From an uncultured Clostridia bacterium (lineage in GTDB: Bacteria; Bacillota; Clostridia; Oscillospirales; Acutalibacteraceae): a stretch of DNA of 36,368 nucleotides. Numbering within the stretch: position 1 is the first letter of the stretch; every line of letters starts with the position of its first letter. The notes under the pieces were generated by a model. The model ran no database searches and was not told the DNA's origin. It worked only from the letters and a program-made list of their open reading frames with translations. The position numbers and the translations under genes were made by a program. This document shows, in pieces, positions 16,772 through 25,462 of this stretch. The DNA is taken from contig CANQZA010000016.1 in NCBI GenBank assembly GCA_947628175.1, forward strand, positions 1 through 36,368. Reading direction: 5' to 3'.

Positions 16772-17644
16772 ATGAAGGGTATCATTTTAGCAGGAGGTAG
16801 GGGTACGCGTCTTTATCCTAATACAATCGCGGTGAGCAAGCAGCTTCTTCCGATATACGATAAGCCCCTTATATATTATCCGCTGTCAGTGCTTCTTTTG
16901 GCAGGCATTAAAGAAATTCTTGTGATTTCAACACCACAGGATACTCCTAATTATGAAAGGCTTTTGAGCGACGGTTCGCAGATCGGTGTACATATCGAGT
17001 ATAAGGTGCAGGATAAGCCGAGAGGTCTTGCCGACGCATTTTTACTTGGGGCTGATTTTATAGGAAATGACAGCGTCTGCCTTGTTTTGGGCGATAATGT
17101 GTTTTACGGCAAGGATTTAACCCGTATTCTTAAATTATCAATGCAGCAGGCAGAGGAATGCGGAGCAGTCATTTTCGGCTTTCCGGTAAAAAATCCGTCT
17201 GAATTCGGTGTGGTTGAGTTTGACGAGAATAAAAAGGTCATATCTATTGAGGAAAAACCGCTCCGCCCAAAGTCAAATTATGCTGTTCCCGGACTTTATT
17301 TTTATGATAATGAGGTTGTGGAGATTGCAAAAACGGTAAAGCCGTCAGCCAGAGGAGAAATTGAGATTACCTCCATTAATAATTATTATCTTGAAAAGGG
17401 CAAACTCAAGGTAACCCTTATGGGAAGAGGTATGTCGTGGCTTGATACAGGTTCTCCTAAGGGGATGCACAAGGCAGGGGATTTTGTCAAAACGGTACAG
17501 GAGCTTCAGGGTTTTTATATCTCTTGTATAGAAGAGATTGCATGGAGACGCGGATTTATAACAAAAGAGCAGCTTCATACGCTTGGTGAAAAGCTGAAAA
17601 TGACTGAATATGGTCAGTATATTTTATCCCTTTCGGAGGAATGA
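16772..17644 (+). CDS. rfbA: Glucose-1-phosphate thymidylyltransferase
   Basis: A 290-residue nucleotidyltransferase that joins dTTP and glucose-1-phosphate to give dTDP-glucose and pyrophosphate. The nucleotide-binding start [15 protein letters not shown] is intact, followed by [17 protein letters not shown] and the LGDNVFYG metal and sugar site (about residues 109-116). Length and motifs fit RmlA/RfbA of the short form. A TAAGGAGAAA site lies in the 10-base gap after the aminotransferase, and its stop overlaps the start region of rfbB, so expression is tightly coupled. It feeds dTDP-glucose to the next enzyme. Confidence 0.95.
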   Translation: MKGIILAGGRGTRLYPNTIAVSKQLLPIYDKPLIYYPLSVLLLAGIKEILVISTPQDTPNYERLLSDGSQIGVHIEYKVQDKPRGLADAFLLGADFIGNDSVCLVLGDNVFYGKDLTRILKLSMQQAEECGAVIFGFPVKNPSEFGVVEFDENKKVISIEEKPLRPKSNYAVPGLYFYDNEVVEIAKTVKPSARGEIEITSINNYYLEKGKLKVTLMGRGMSWLDTGSPKGMHKAGDFVKTVQELQGFYISCIEEIAWRRGFITKEQLHTLGEKLKMTEYGQYILSLSEE

Positions 17645-17646
17645 TT

Positions 17647-18666
17647 ATGACGATAATCGTAACAGGCGGCGCCGGTTTTATAGGCTCAAATTTTATATTC
17701 CATATAATGAAAAAATACAGCAATTACCGTGTTGTATGCCTTGACAAGCTGACATACGCCGGCAATCTGTCAACACTCGAGTGCGTGATGAAAAACAGCA
17801 ATTTCAGATTTGTCAGGGCTGATATATGCGACAGGGAAGCCGTTTACAGGCTCTTTGAGGAGGAAAAGCCGGATGTAGTTGTAAATTTTGCGGCAGAGTC
17901 GCATGTTGACCGTTCCATAGAAGATCCCGGTATTTTTTTACAGACAAATATTTTAGGTACTGCTGTTCTTATGGACGCGAGCAGAAAGTACGCAGTAAAG
18001 CGTTTTCATCAGGTGTCAACAGATGAGGTTTACGGCGATTTGCCGCTTGACAGACCCGACCTGCTGTTTACGGAGCAAACGCCTATTCATACATCGAGTC
18101 CGTACAGTTCGTCAAAGGCGGCTGCCGACCTTCTTGCTCTTTCATACTACAGAACATATGACCTGCCTGTGACAATTTCAAGATGCTCAAATAATTACGG
18201 TCCGTATCATTTTCCGGAAAAGCTCATTCCCCTTATGATTGCGAACGCACTTAACGACAAACCGCTCCCGGTTTACGGAAAAGGTGAAAATGTAAGAGAC
18301 TGGCTTTATGTCGAGGATCACTGCAAGGCAATTGACCTTATCATTCATAAAGGAAGAGTGGGGGAGGTATACAATATCGGCGGTCACAACGAGATGAAAA
18401 ATATTGATATTGTAAAACTGATTTGCAAATTACTCCATAAGCCTGAAAGCCTTATCACCTTTGTAACAGACAGAAAAGGGCACGATATGCGCTATGCGAT
18501 TGATCCGAAAAAGATACACGATGAGCTCGGCTGGCTGCCTGAGACAAGGTTTGAGGAAGGTATAAAGAAAACAATCCAATGGTATCTTGATAACAGATCG
18601 TGGTGGGAAACTATAATCAGCGGCGAATACCGGAATTATTATGAAAAAATGTATGGCAACAGGTAA
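17647..18666 (+). CDS. rfbB: dTDP-glucose 4,6-dehydratase
   Basis: A 339-residue short-chain dehydratase that converts dTDP-glucose to dTDP-4-keto-6-deoxyglucose using bound NAD+. The Rossmann motif TGGAGFIGSNF is at the N-terminus; the catalytic Asp-Glu pair is in STDEVYG and the Tyr-x3-Lys is in SPYSSSKAAAD. The ATG at 17647 is preferred because it lies 6 bases after the CGGAGGA site; an ATG at 17641 would abut it. It is the last gene of the operon, just before a terminator. With no rfbC or rfbD downstream, the product most likely goes to the aminotransferase two genes upstream. Confidence 0.95.
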   Translation: MTIIVTGGAGFIGSNFIFHIMKKYSNYRVVCLDKLTYAGNLSTLECVMKNSNFRFVRADICDREAVYRLFEEEKPDVVVNFAAESHVDRSIEDPGIFLQTNILGTAVLMDASRKYAVKRFHQVSTDEVYGDLPLDRPDLLFTEQTPIHTSSPYSSSKAAADLLALSYYRTYDLPVTISRCSNNYGPYHFPEKLIPLMIANALNDKPLPVYGKGENVRDWLYVEDHCKAIDLIIHKGRVGEVYNIGGHNEMKNIDIVKLICKLLHKPESLITFVTDRKGHDMRYAIDPKKIHDELGWLPETRFEEGIKKTIQWYLDNRSWWETIISGEYRNYYEKMYGNR

Positions 18667-18673
18667 ATCAATA

Positions 18674-18705
18674 AAAAAGCAGAGCAGATAACTGCCCTGC
18701 TTTTT
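18674..18705. terminator. Terminator between rfbB and the GH95-like gene, possibly bidirectional
   Basis: AAAAAGCAG...GC pairs with GC...CTGCTTTTT with one mismatch and an 8-base loop. A and T runs flank it, suiting both convergent genes. Confidence 0.8.
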
Positions 18706-18733
18706 CTATACAATTTGATAACGGAGAATGGAG

Positions 18734-21406
18734 TTATGAAAGCTTAAAATCTACAGTTTTGCTTTCGCCTGCTTTCATATTAAGAGCATTGACCTGCTTT
18801 GATAAACCGCAGTAAACGGTTATTTTCTGATTTATGTCCGATTTTATTGTAACAGAAGCTGTCTTGCTCTCAAGATTCCATGTAAGCTCTGTTATCTGCG
18901 CTCGGGTTCTTGCGCGGATACCTGTTATTGTACCGCTGTCAAAGCCGCTTTGCGGCAGTGCGGGGAGTATCTCTATTTCTCCCTTATTTGAATATACAAG
19001 ACTTTCATTTATGATTCCGAGATATCCTATAGCAAAGTCCGTGCAGTAGCAGCTTCCTCTGTCGTAGTCATGGTTTGTCATCATTGAATCGTAATGAATT
19101 TTATGGTTCATCAGATCTGCCAAAGCGTCTGTGAGACTTTCCCTGTCCTTAAGTCTTGCTGCAATCAGCGAGCGGTGAACAAGTGCGTGGCTTGCCTCAT
19201 TTTCACTTTCTCTGTTGTCAATAGCCTGTTCGCAGGCCGCAGTCAGATCACTGTTTTTCTGTGTTTCAAACAGCGGCCATGCGCAATACAGATGGCTGAG
19301 ATGCCTGTGTTCATTATTCTCTTCAAACTGATTGCAGGCCCATTCCTTGAGAGCGCCTGTTTCATCATAAAGGTAAGGAGGAATCTTTTTCATAAGATTT
19401 TCCCACTTGGATATATCCATATCAGGTGCGGCGTTTTTGGCCACATCAATAAGCATTTCAAGATTGTTTTTGCATGCGGCAATGTCAATCGCCGTATTTG
19501 CATCTGAAGGACTCGGATAATTCTTTGGATTGTTTTCAGGCGAATAGCTGGGGAGAATACAGTAATACTCATCGTCTGAGAGAGCGGTTTTCCCTTTCTC
19601 ATAATGAATATCACCCTTTGAATCCGTATAATATTCCTCGGTCATAAGCTGATCCCAGTAATTTGCCGATTTAATAAGAAGCGGCAGAAGAATGTCCTTT
19701 TGCAAATCGAGATATCCTTTATCCTGAAATTGCTTTATATCCTTATCCGTAAGGTCAGCTTCGGTTGTTGAGAGCACCGACCTGAGCTTGTCAAGGTTGA
19801 ATTCATTGCTCAAAGGAATTTGAATATTGCCGTAGCACTGCAGTGTTTCATAGAGTGGCTGAAGCATCCAGCTTGTTCCCGCATTCCAGTATCTGAACGG
19901 GTACGGATAGCATGTTTCTGTTATAACAGCTTTGTCACCGTCTGTGTTTACAGGTGCCTGAATTGCGTCAGTGAAGCCGTGAGTAGCAGTGGCATTCTCC
20001 TCCCAGTCGGGAAGTTGGCGGAGAATAAAATATGTGTATCCGACAGGGGAGGAGGAAATATTGCCTGTGTTCATTGAAGAGGTTTGAAGGTTGACATTTG
20101 CATCCATTGTGTATTTGCTGCCCCAGCCTGTATTCCATTCACCTGTCCACATGCCGTAAAGTCTGCTTGTGGAATAGCCTGAGCAGCAAAGATACGCATA
20201 TCTGCCTGAATAATATGCTCTCTGAGCAAGGGCCGAATTTAGTTCGTCATCGCCTCTCTGCTTTTTAAGGAGCTGCTCGTTTGAGGCAGTGCTGTCACCG
20301 TCCCTGAGTGAGAGTGTTACTGCGTCAAACTGCGGTTTGTAAATCTTTAAATGATTATTGAGCGCACTGTCATAATTGAATTTTCCGTTTTCTGTATATT
20401 TATCGGCAACGGATTTTGTCTGCGCCTCCAGACTGTCTAAAAGCGCATAGCTGTTTTGTGCGGCAAAATCGTTATAAGCGCCCATATCGTAGGTGCGGTC
20501 GGAAACTGTTATAAGATATACCGCGTCGGCGTCGGTAATTTTAATTTGAGGATTTTCATTTGACGCGTATTGCTCGTCACTTACCGCATCACCGAGGACT
20601 TTCTGCTTTGTTCCGTTTTCGCATACAACATAGGTCATTGTCGCATAACCGCCGTTTTTGAGCTCGCTGTTTTCATAGTCGGGATAATGCGCAATCATAG
20701 CAAGATAACCGCAGTCATCAGATACGATTTTTTTATATTTTATATTCTTTTCGTCGCTGTCGCCGTAATTGGCAAGAACTGAAATGTTGTCAAAAGAAAG
20801 TGTGATATTTACCTTTTTGTCTTGCGAGGATTTGTCAATTCTTGTGATTGTCACACCATCTGACTGAGAGGTAAAGGTCTTGCGCTCCCATGTGCCGTTT
20901 TTATCTGTGTATTTTACGCCTACCTGAGCCGATTCATAATCTGTATAGCGTATATAATCTCTTTCACGGTTTTTATCCTGAGCAATTCGGAGTGCTCCGC
21001 CCGGATGAAATCTGTAAACATCATCATAGCTTGCATTGTCAACAATATCCTTGCCCTGAACAATATTCTGCTTTACGGTTTCCAGTTGCGCAGAGGTGTC
21101 GGGACAGTAGCGCACATTTTCATTAGGCATGATGAAGTGCATATTCTGAAAAATGAGCGTGTCGCTGTAAGGAGCAGAGCTTGTGATGACTCCCTGAAGT
21201 CCGTTGCCAGATATCATACCCTGACGCCAGGAGTTGGTTTTGTTTTTCTTTTTGTCGGACAGTTGTGTGTATTTGTTTGAATAGGATATTTTATGATTGC
21301 TGTCAAAAATTTCAGACACATTTGCGTTTGTTTTTGCGCAGGCTGCAAGGGAAAAAGCTATGCATCCGGAAAGCGCAACGCAAAATACTTTTTTTAATCT
21401 GTTCAT
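18734..21406 (-). CDS. GH95-like glycoside hydrolase lipoprotein
   Basis: An 890-residue secreted lipoprotein; the lipobox LAAC places the lipid-bearing Cys at 23. Residues 55-320 look like the N-terminal beta domain of family GH95 and 340-810 like its (alpha/alpha)6 barrel. Landmarks are WTGEWNTGWGSKYTMDANVN, PSYSPENN, EHRHLSHLYCAWPLFETQ (699-716) and EIEILPALPQSGF. Candidate catalytic residues by family pattern are Asn437 and Asn439, Glu624 and Asp790. GH95 enzymes are inverting exo-glycosidases, mostly alpha-1,2-L-fucosidases or alpha-L-galactosidases. Several otherwise typical stretches differ, for example YCTDFAIGY where many members have an IDGNFGG-like loop, so specificity may differ. 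It diverges from an AraC-type regulator and uronate genes. The ribosome site is GGGTGAT. Confidence 0.8.
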   Translation of the reverse strand: MNRLKKVFCVALSGCIAFSLAACAKTNANVSEIFDSNHKISYSNKYTQLSDKKKNKTNSWRQGMISGNGLQGVITSSAPYSDTLIFQNMHFIMPNENVRYCPDTSAQLETVKQNIVQGKDIVDNASYDDVYRFHPGGALRIAQDKNRERDYIRYTDYESAQVGVKYTDKNGTWERKTFTSQSDGVTITRIDKSSQDKKVNITLSFDNISVLANYGDSDEKNIKYKKIVSDDCGYLAMIAHYPDYENSELKNGGYATMTYVVCENGTKQKVLGDAVSDEQYASNENPQIKITDADAVYLITVSDRTYDMGAYNDFAAQNSYALLDSLEAQTKSVADKYTENGKFNYDSALNNHLKIYKPQFDAVTLSLRDGDSTASNEQLLKKQRGDDELNSALAQRAYYSGRYAYLCCSGYSTSRLYGMWTGEWNTGWGSKYTMDANVNLQTSSMNTGNISSSPVGYTYFILRQLPDWEENATATHGFTDAIQAPVNTDGDKAVITETCYPYPFRYWNAGTSWMLQPLYETLQCYGNIQIPLSNEFNLDKLRSVLSTTEADLTDKDIKQFQDKGYLDLQKDILLPLLIKSANYWDQLMTEEYYTDSKGDIHYEKGKTALSDDEYYCILPSYSPENNPKNYPSPSDANTAIDIAACKNNLEMLIDVAKNAAPDMDISKWENLMKKIPPYLYDETGALKEWACNQFEENNEHRHLSHLYCAWPLFETQKNSDLTAACEQAIDNRESENEASHALVHRSLIAARLKDRESLTDALADLMNHKIHYDSMMTNHDYDRGSCYCTDFAIGYLGIINESLVYSNKGEIEILPALPQSGFDSGTITGIRARTRAQITELTWNLESKTASVTIKSDINQKITVYCGLSKQVNALNMKAGESKTVDFKLS

Positions 21407-21508
21407 ATGATCACCCAGACCATTTTAACATATAAGAAAGCAAAAAAATACGACATATTTTATTGCATTGTGTCGCATATAATGATATTCTATTTTCAGG
21501 TGATTGCT

Positions 21509-22183
21509 ATGATTTCTTTTGAATGGAACGAAATAAAATTTAATATTGCGGATATCGGCGGAGGAAAGCTTGATCACGATATTGCAGGTCATACTCATTC
21601 AAATAACAGCTACGAGCTTCATTTTATAAAAAGCGGAGCGGGAACGCTGATTACCGACAACTGCCGATACAGTCTCAAAGCAGGCGATTTTTTTGTTACG
21701 GGACCGAATTGTTACCATGCGCAAAAGACGGATACGCTGAATCCTATTGAAGATATTTTTATTTATATTCAGAGAACGGGAGGGAAAAGCAGTAATCTTT
21801 TCTCATCTGCGTTTTTAAATACGAATTTTTACATAACCGAAAATTTTGATTGCGCTGACGCACAGAGAATGCTTTTTGAATACACTGAAAAATATCCCGA
21901 TTACAAAAGTGCGGTTGCCGGCCTTGCAATGAAGCTTTTGACGCAGGTTGTCAGGTGCTATTTGCCTGCGTATACGGCGCACAGTGAAGATGCGGATAAT
22001 CTTTATGACAGGCGTTTTATAATAATAGAAAATGCTTTTTTGTATGACAGGGATATAACGCTTACAAAGTTATCCGAAAAAATAGGACTTTGCACCAGGC
22101 AGACAGAAAGACTGTTAAAAAAATATTATTCAAAAAGCTTCAGAGAAAAGAAAAAGGAGCAGATGAACGCATTTTCTGAATAA
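21509..22183 (+). CDS. AraC-type regulator with a truncated DNA-binding domain
   Basis: A 224-residue protein. Residues 10-90 form an AraC-type cupin sensor with a HTHSNNSYELHFIKSGAG signature and a LKAGDFFVTGPNCYHAQ turn, expected to bind a sugar. The C-terminal region carries one helix-turn-helix, ITLTKLSEKIGLCTRQTERL then LKKYYSKSFREK, and ends 11 residues later. AraC proteins usually have a second helix-turn-helix of about 45 further residues; it is missing, and neither other frame after the stop restores it. The ATG at 21509 sits 6 bases after CAGGTG; the longer frame from 21407 starts in the divergent promoter region. It probably controls the GH95-like gene or uxaBA, or both. Confidence 0.75.
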   Translation: MISFEWNEIKFNIADIGGGKLDHDIAGHTHSNNSYELHFIKSGAGTLITDNCRYSLKAGDFFVTGPNCYHAQKTDTLNPIEDIFIYIQRTGGKSSNLFSSAFLNTNFYITENFDCADAQRMLFEYTEKYPDYKSAVAGLAMKLLTQVVRCYLPAYTAHSEDADNLYDRRFIIIENAFLYDRDITLTKLSEKIGLCTRQTERLLKKYYSKSFREKKKEQMNAFSE

Positions 22184-22198
22184 AAGGACACGATGGTG

Positions 22199-22227
22199 TT
22201 GAAAAAATAATAAATGCATTATATGAT
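22199..22227 (+). promoter_or_regulatory. Promoter of uxaB-uxaA
   Basis: TTGAAA, a 17-base spacer and TATGAT, giving a start near 22234 and a leader of about 35 bases. The uxaB ribosome site AAGGACGG follows. Confidence 0.6.
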
Positions 22228-22269
22228 TAAAATGAAGAAAATAACCCTTATTTAAAAAGGACGGATTTT

Positions 22270-23595
22270 ATGAAAGAAACAATTATACAGTTTGGAACAG
22301 GAAATTTTCTGAGAGGTTTTGCGGATTATTTTATTCATATACTCCATGAAAAAGGTTTGTATGACGGCAAAATAACTGTTGTATCACCGACAGATTCTAA
22401 AACTGTGGATATTTTAAACGCACAAAATTGCAGGTACAATCTGTATCTGCGCGGTATAAAAGACGGTACTGAAATTCATAAGCATACGGAGATTCATTCC
22501 ATAAGCCGTGCCATAAATCCTTACAAGGATTTTGCGGGCTTTCTTTCTCTTGCGGAGAATCCTGATTTTCGTTTTATTATTTCAAACACCACGGAGGCAG
22601 GGATAAAATATGTTCCTGAAAATAGATTTGACGATAAACCTGCCTCCTCGTTTCCGGCTAAACTCACGCAGCTTCTTTATGCCAGATACAAATCCGGACT
22701 TTCCGGTTTTGTGATTTTTGCCTGCGAACTTATTGAAAACAACGCTAAGCAATTAAAAAATTGTGTTTTGCGGTATGCAGAGCAGTGGAATCTCGGAGAT
22801 GCATTTGCGCTTTGGATAGATAATGAAAACACTTTCTGCAACACGCTTGTCGATCGTATTGTTACGGGTTATCCCCACGATGAGGCGGAGGAGCTGTGCA
22901 AAAAAATAGGGTATAGTGATAAACTGCTTAATACAGGTGAAATTTATCATCTTTGGGTTATTGAGGGAGATTTTGAACATGAAATTCCACTCAGAAAGGC
23001 AGGACTTAATGTAATATGGACAAAGGATGTTTTACCGTATAAAAAGCGTAAGGTCAGAGTCCTTAACGGAGCGCATACATCCATTGTATTTCCCGCGCTT
23101 TTGCGCGGCCTTGAAACGGTGGAGGATTGTATGGAGGACGAGCAAATATGCGCTTTTTTGAGGGAATGCCTTTATAAATACATTCTCCCTGTGATAGGGG
23201 AAAGTGAGGAAAATACGGCATTTGCCGATTCTGTTTTGGAGCGGTTCAAGAATCCTTATATAAAGCACAGGCTGCAATCCATTGCGCTCAATTCGGTAAG
23301 TAAATTTGCGGTTCGTGTTCTGCCGACTGCCATTGCATATAAAAGGCAGCACTCTGTTTATCCCAAACCGCTTGTTTTCTCTCTTGCGGCATTGATTGAA
23401 TACTATAAAACTTCACTGCCTCAGGATGATGAAAAAGCAGTTTCATTAATCAGGGAAAATGATTATGATGTTATACTTGCAAGCGAATCTCTGTGGGGGA
23501 TGGATTTGTCTGCTATGCTGCCTATGTTTAAAATATGCACAGAAAAGATACATAAATACGGTATAAGGGAGGCAATAAAATGGGCTTTGTCTTAA
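22270..23595 (+). CDS. uxaB: Tagaturonate reductase (altronate oxidoreductase)
   Basis: A 441-residue NAD-dependent enzyme of the mannitol dehydrogenase superfamily that interconverts D-tagaturonate and D-altronate in galacturonate catabolism. The nucleotide-binding start is TIIQFGTGNFLRGFADYF, then ISNTTEAGI (about 103-111). The catalytic region contains RKVRVLNGAHTSIVFPALL, with the superfamily's Lys and His placed as expected. Length is close to the family's usual 480, slightly short. The final 16 bases overlap the start of uxaA, so the two steps are translationally coupled. The uxaC isomerase and the later kdgK and kdgA steps are not in the window. Confidence 0.9.
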   Translation: MKETIIQFGTGNFLRGFADYFIHILHEKGLYDGKITVVSPTDSKTVDILNAQNCRYNLYLRGIKDGTEIHKHTEIHSISRAINPYKDFAGFLSLAENPDFRFIISNTTEAGIKYVPENRFDDKPASSFPAKLTQLLYARYKSGLSGFVIFACELIENNAKQLKNCVLRYAEQWNLGDAFALWIDNENTFCNTLVDRIVTGYPHDEAEELCKKIGYSDKLLNTGEIYHLWVIEGDFEHEIPLRKAGLNVIWTKDVLPYKKRKVRVLNGAHTSIVFPALLRGLETVEDCMEDEQICAFLRECLYKYILPVIGESEENTAFADSVLERFKNPYIKHRLQSIALNSVSKFAVRVLPTAIAYKRQHSVYPKPLVFSLAALIEYYKTSLPQDDEKAVSLIRENDYDVILASESLWGMDLSAMLPMFKICTEKIHKYGIREAIKWALS

Positions 23596-24953
23596 TTCAT
23601 AAGGACGATGATGTAAGAGTATGCCTTGAAAACGGACACAAATACGCAATCAGAGACATAAAAAAAGGTGAGACTGTAATAAAATACGGCTTTCCGATAG
23701 GAATTGCGTATAAGGATATAAAACAGGGTGACAGGGTACATACAGATAATTTGAAAACTGCTTTGAGCGGTGAAAAAACATATATTTATACACCTGGTGA
23801 ACGCTTCGCTTTAAAAGAAGAACCGTGCACAATATCTGCCTATAAAAGAAAAAACGGTGATATAGGAATCCGTAATGATATATGGATTATTAATACAGTC
23901 GGCTGTATTAATAAGTCAGCGGAGCTTATCGCTCAAAAAACAGGAGCGTTTTGTTTCCCGCACCCACACGGTTGCAGCCAGATTGGTGACGACCGGCATA
24001 TAACGCAGAAAATTCTGCGCGGTCTTATTCTTCATCCGAATGCAGGCGGTGTTCTTGTTCTGGGGCTTGGCTGCGAAAACAACAATATAAGTGAAATGAA
24101 AAAGATTCTGGGCAACTATGACCATGAAAGGATACGATTTCTTAATTCTCAGGATGTTGCAGATGAAATCACCGAGGGTGTGCGTATCGTTGAAGAACTG
24201 AAAACCGCCGCGTCGCAGGATAAAAGAACAGAGGTACCTGTTTCAAAGCTCAAAATCGGACTGAAATGCGGGGGCAGTGACGGTCTTTCCGGTATAACTG
24301 CAAATCCGCTTGTGGGACGAATAACAGACAGACTTGTTTCGATGGGCGGTATAGCCGTTTTAACAGAGGTTCCCGAAATGTTCGGTGCGGAGCAAATACT
24401 GATGAACAGATGCTGTAGTAAAAGTATTTTTGATAAAACAGTAACACTGATTAATCATTATAAGCGTTATATTATCAGTCATAATCAGCCCGTGAGCGAA
24501 AATCCGTCTCCCGGGAATAAGGACGGCGGGATAACAACTCTGGAGGAAAAATCACTCGGTTGTATTCAAAAGGGCGGCAAATCGCCTGTCACGCAGGTGA
24601 TGGATTATGGCGATTTTGCAGTGGAGCCCGGTCTTAATCTGTTGAACGGTCCGGGTAATGATATGGTCGCGGTAACCAATCTGACCGCCGCAGGCTGCCA
24701 TATGATTTTGTTTACCACAGGCAGAGGAACACCTCTTGGAGCGCCTGTTCCAACGATTAAGATTGCCACAAATACAGCTCTTGCGGTAAAAAAAACGCAT
24801 TGGATTGATTTTGACGCTCAGGCAGATATGCGTGAAAACCGTGACAATGCTCTCTTTCATCTTATTATAGAGACTGCAAACGGTAAGAAAACAAAAAACG
24901 AGCAAAACGGCTACAGGGAAATTGCAATTTTTAAAGACGGTGTGACTTTTTAA
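23580..24953 (+). CDS. uxaA: Altronate dehydratase
   Basis: A 457-residue enzyme that dehydrates D-altronate to 2-keto-3-deoxygluconate, the step after UxaB. The N-terminal SAF-like domain (about 1-75) includes IKKGETVIKYGFPIGIAYKD; the large C-terminal domain starts with NGDIGIRNDIWIINTVGCIN and contains FPHPHGCSQIGDD, VLVLGLGCENN and KCGGSDGLSGITANPLVG, all diagnostic of UxaA/GarD enzymes that depend on a bound metal. The conserved cysteines and histidines are present. It is about 40 residues shorter than E. coli UxaA. A GGGAGG site precedes the ATG, and a strong terminator follows. Confidence 0.93.
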   Translation: MGFVLIHKDDDVRVCLENGHKYAIRDIKKGETVIKYGFPIGIAYKDIKQGDRVHTDNLKTALSGEKTYIYTPGERFALKEEPCTISAYKRKNGDIGIRNDIWIINTVGCINKSAELIAQKTGAFCFPHPHGCSQIGDDRHITQKILRGLILHPNAGGVLVLGLGCENNNISEMKKILGNYDHERIRFLNSQDVADEITEGVRIVEELKTAASQDKRTEVPVSKLKIGLKCGGSDGLSGITANPLVGRITDRLVSMGGIAVLTEVPEMFGAEQILMNRCCSKSIFDKTVTLINHYKRYIISHNQPVSENPSPGNKDGGITTLEEKSLGCIQKGGKSPVTQVMDYGDFAVEPGLNLLNGPGNDMVAVTNLTAAGCHMILFTTGRGTPLGAPVPTIKIATNTALAVKKTHWIDFDAQADMRENRDNALFHLIIETANGKKTKNEQNGYREIAIFKDGVTF

Positions 24954-24957
24954 TATG

Positions 24958-24996
24958 AAAAAATGAGGGAACAAATCTGAAAGTTCCCTCATTTTT
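24958..24996. terminator. Terminator between uxaA and the zinc-ribbon gene, possibly bidirectional
   Basis: AAAAATGAGGGAAC and GTTCCCTCATTTTT form a perfect 14-base stem with a 10-base loop. Flanking A and T runs serve both convergent genes. Confidence 0.92.
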
Positions 24997-25004
24997 ATAT
25001 GATT

Positions 25005-25451
25005 TTATTGTTTTTTTCCGGTGCTTACCAAAAACTGATTGCGGCAGTGCGGGCATGTTACATTGACTTTACCCTTGTGCCTTGGTATGCGGAGTGTTTT
25101 TTTGCATTTTGAGCATTTTACAAATTTATGCGTTTTTCGCTGTTTTATTTTGTCTTTGGTCAATGCGGTGCTTTGCTTTAATTTTTGTGTTAATTTAAGC
25201 CAGCTTTCATTTTCGCTCCTGCGCATCTGAATATTTTTTGAGAATACTCTGAAAAAGGCAAAAATAATTACGGCAAGACCCATTATCCACAATGCGGTGT
25301 ATGATACTTTTGAATATCTGTATACAATGTTTGATATCACTATTATTATGAGATAAAAAATCAGCAGAGCTTTAAACAGACTGTCTGTTCCGTATCTGCC
25401 TGTCATAAATCTCTGAAATTTCATTGCTGCGTTATAAAAAAATTTTTTCAC
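25005..25451 (-). CDS. Membrane protein with a C-terminal zinc ribbon
   Basis: A 148-residue protein not recognised by name. Two membrane helices span about residues 28-45 and 52-70 (SLFKALLIFYLIIIVISNIV; ALWIMGLAVIIFAFF). A basic linker follows, then a four-cysteine zinc ribbon: Cys-x2-Cys in VKCSKCKK and Cys-x2-Cys in VTCPHCRN. The order suggests a cytoplasmic zinc ribbon held at the membrane. The start is a GTG, preceded by GGAG inside the tail of the upstream gene; the gap to the J-domain gene is only 11 bases, so the two form an operon. A role in protein quality control with the J-domain partner is an inference from context only. Confidence 0.75.
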   Translation of the reverse strand: MKKFFYNAAMKFQRFMTGRYGTDSLFKALLIFYLIIIVISNIVYRYSKVSYTALWIMGLAVIIFAFFRVFSKNIQMRRSENESWLKLTQKLKQSTALTKDKIKQRKTHKFVKCSKCKKTLRIPRHKGKVNVTCPHCRNQFLVSTGKKQ

Positions 25452-25462
25452 TTTCTCAACTC

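Noticed and set aside
19094..19507. 137-codon plus-strand frame inside the GH95-like gene
   Set aside because: It is antisense to conserved GH95 segments and has no plausible start signal.
22140..22270. Frameshift that would restore the second helix-turn-helix of the AraC-type regulator
   Set aside because: Both other frames close quickly and show no AraC-like sequence.
24552..24992. 146-codon minus-strand frame opposite uxaA
   Set aside because: It lies within the well-supported uxaA gene, has no recognisable domain and no ribosome site; it is a shadow.
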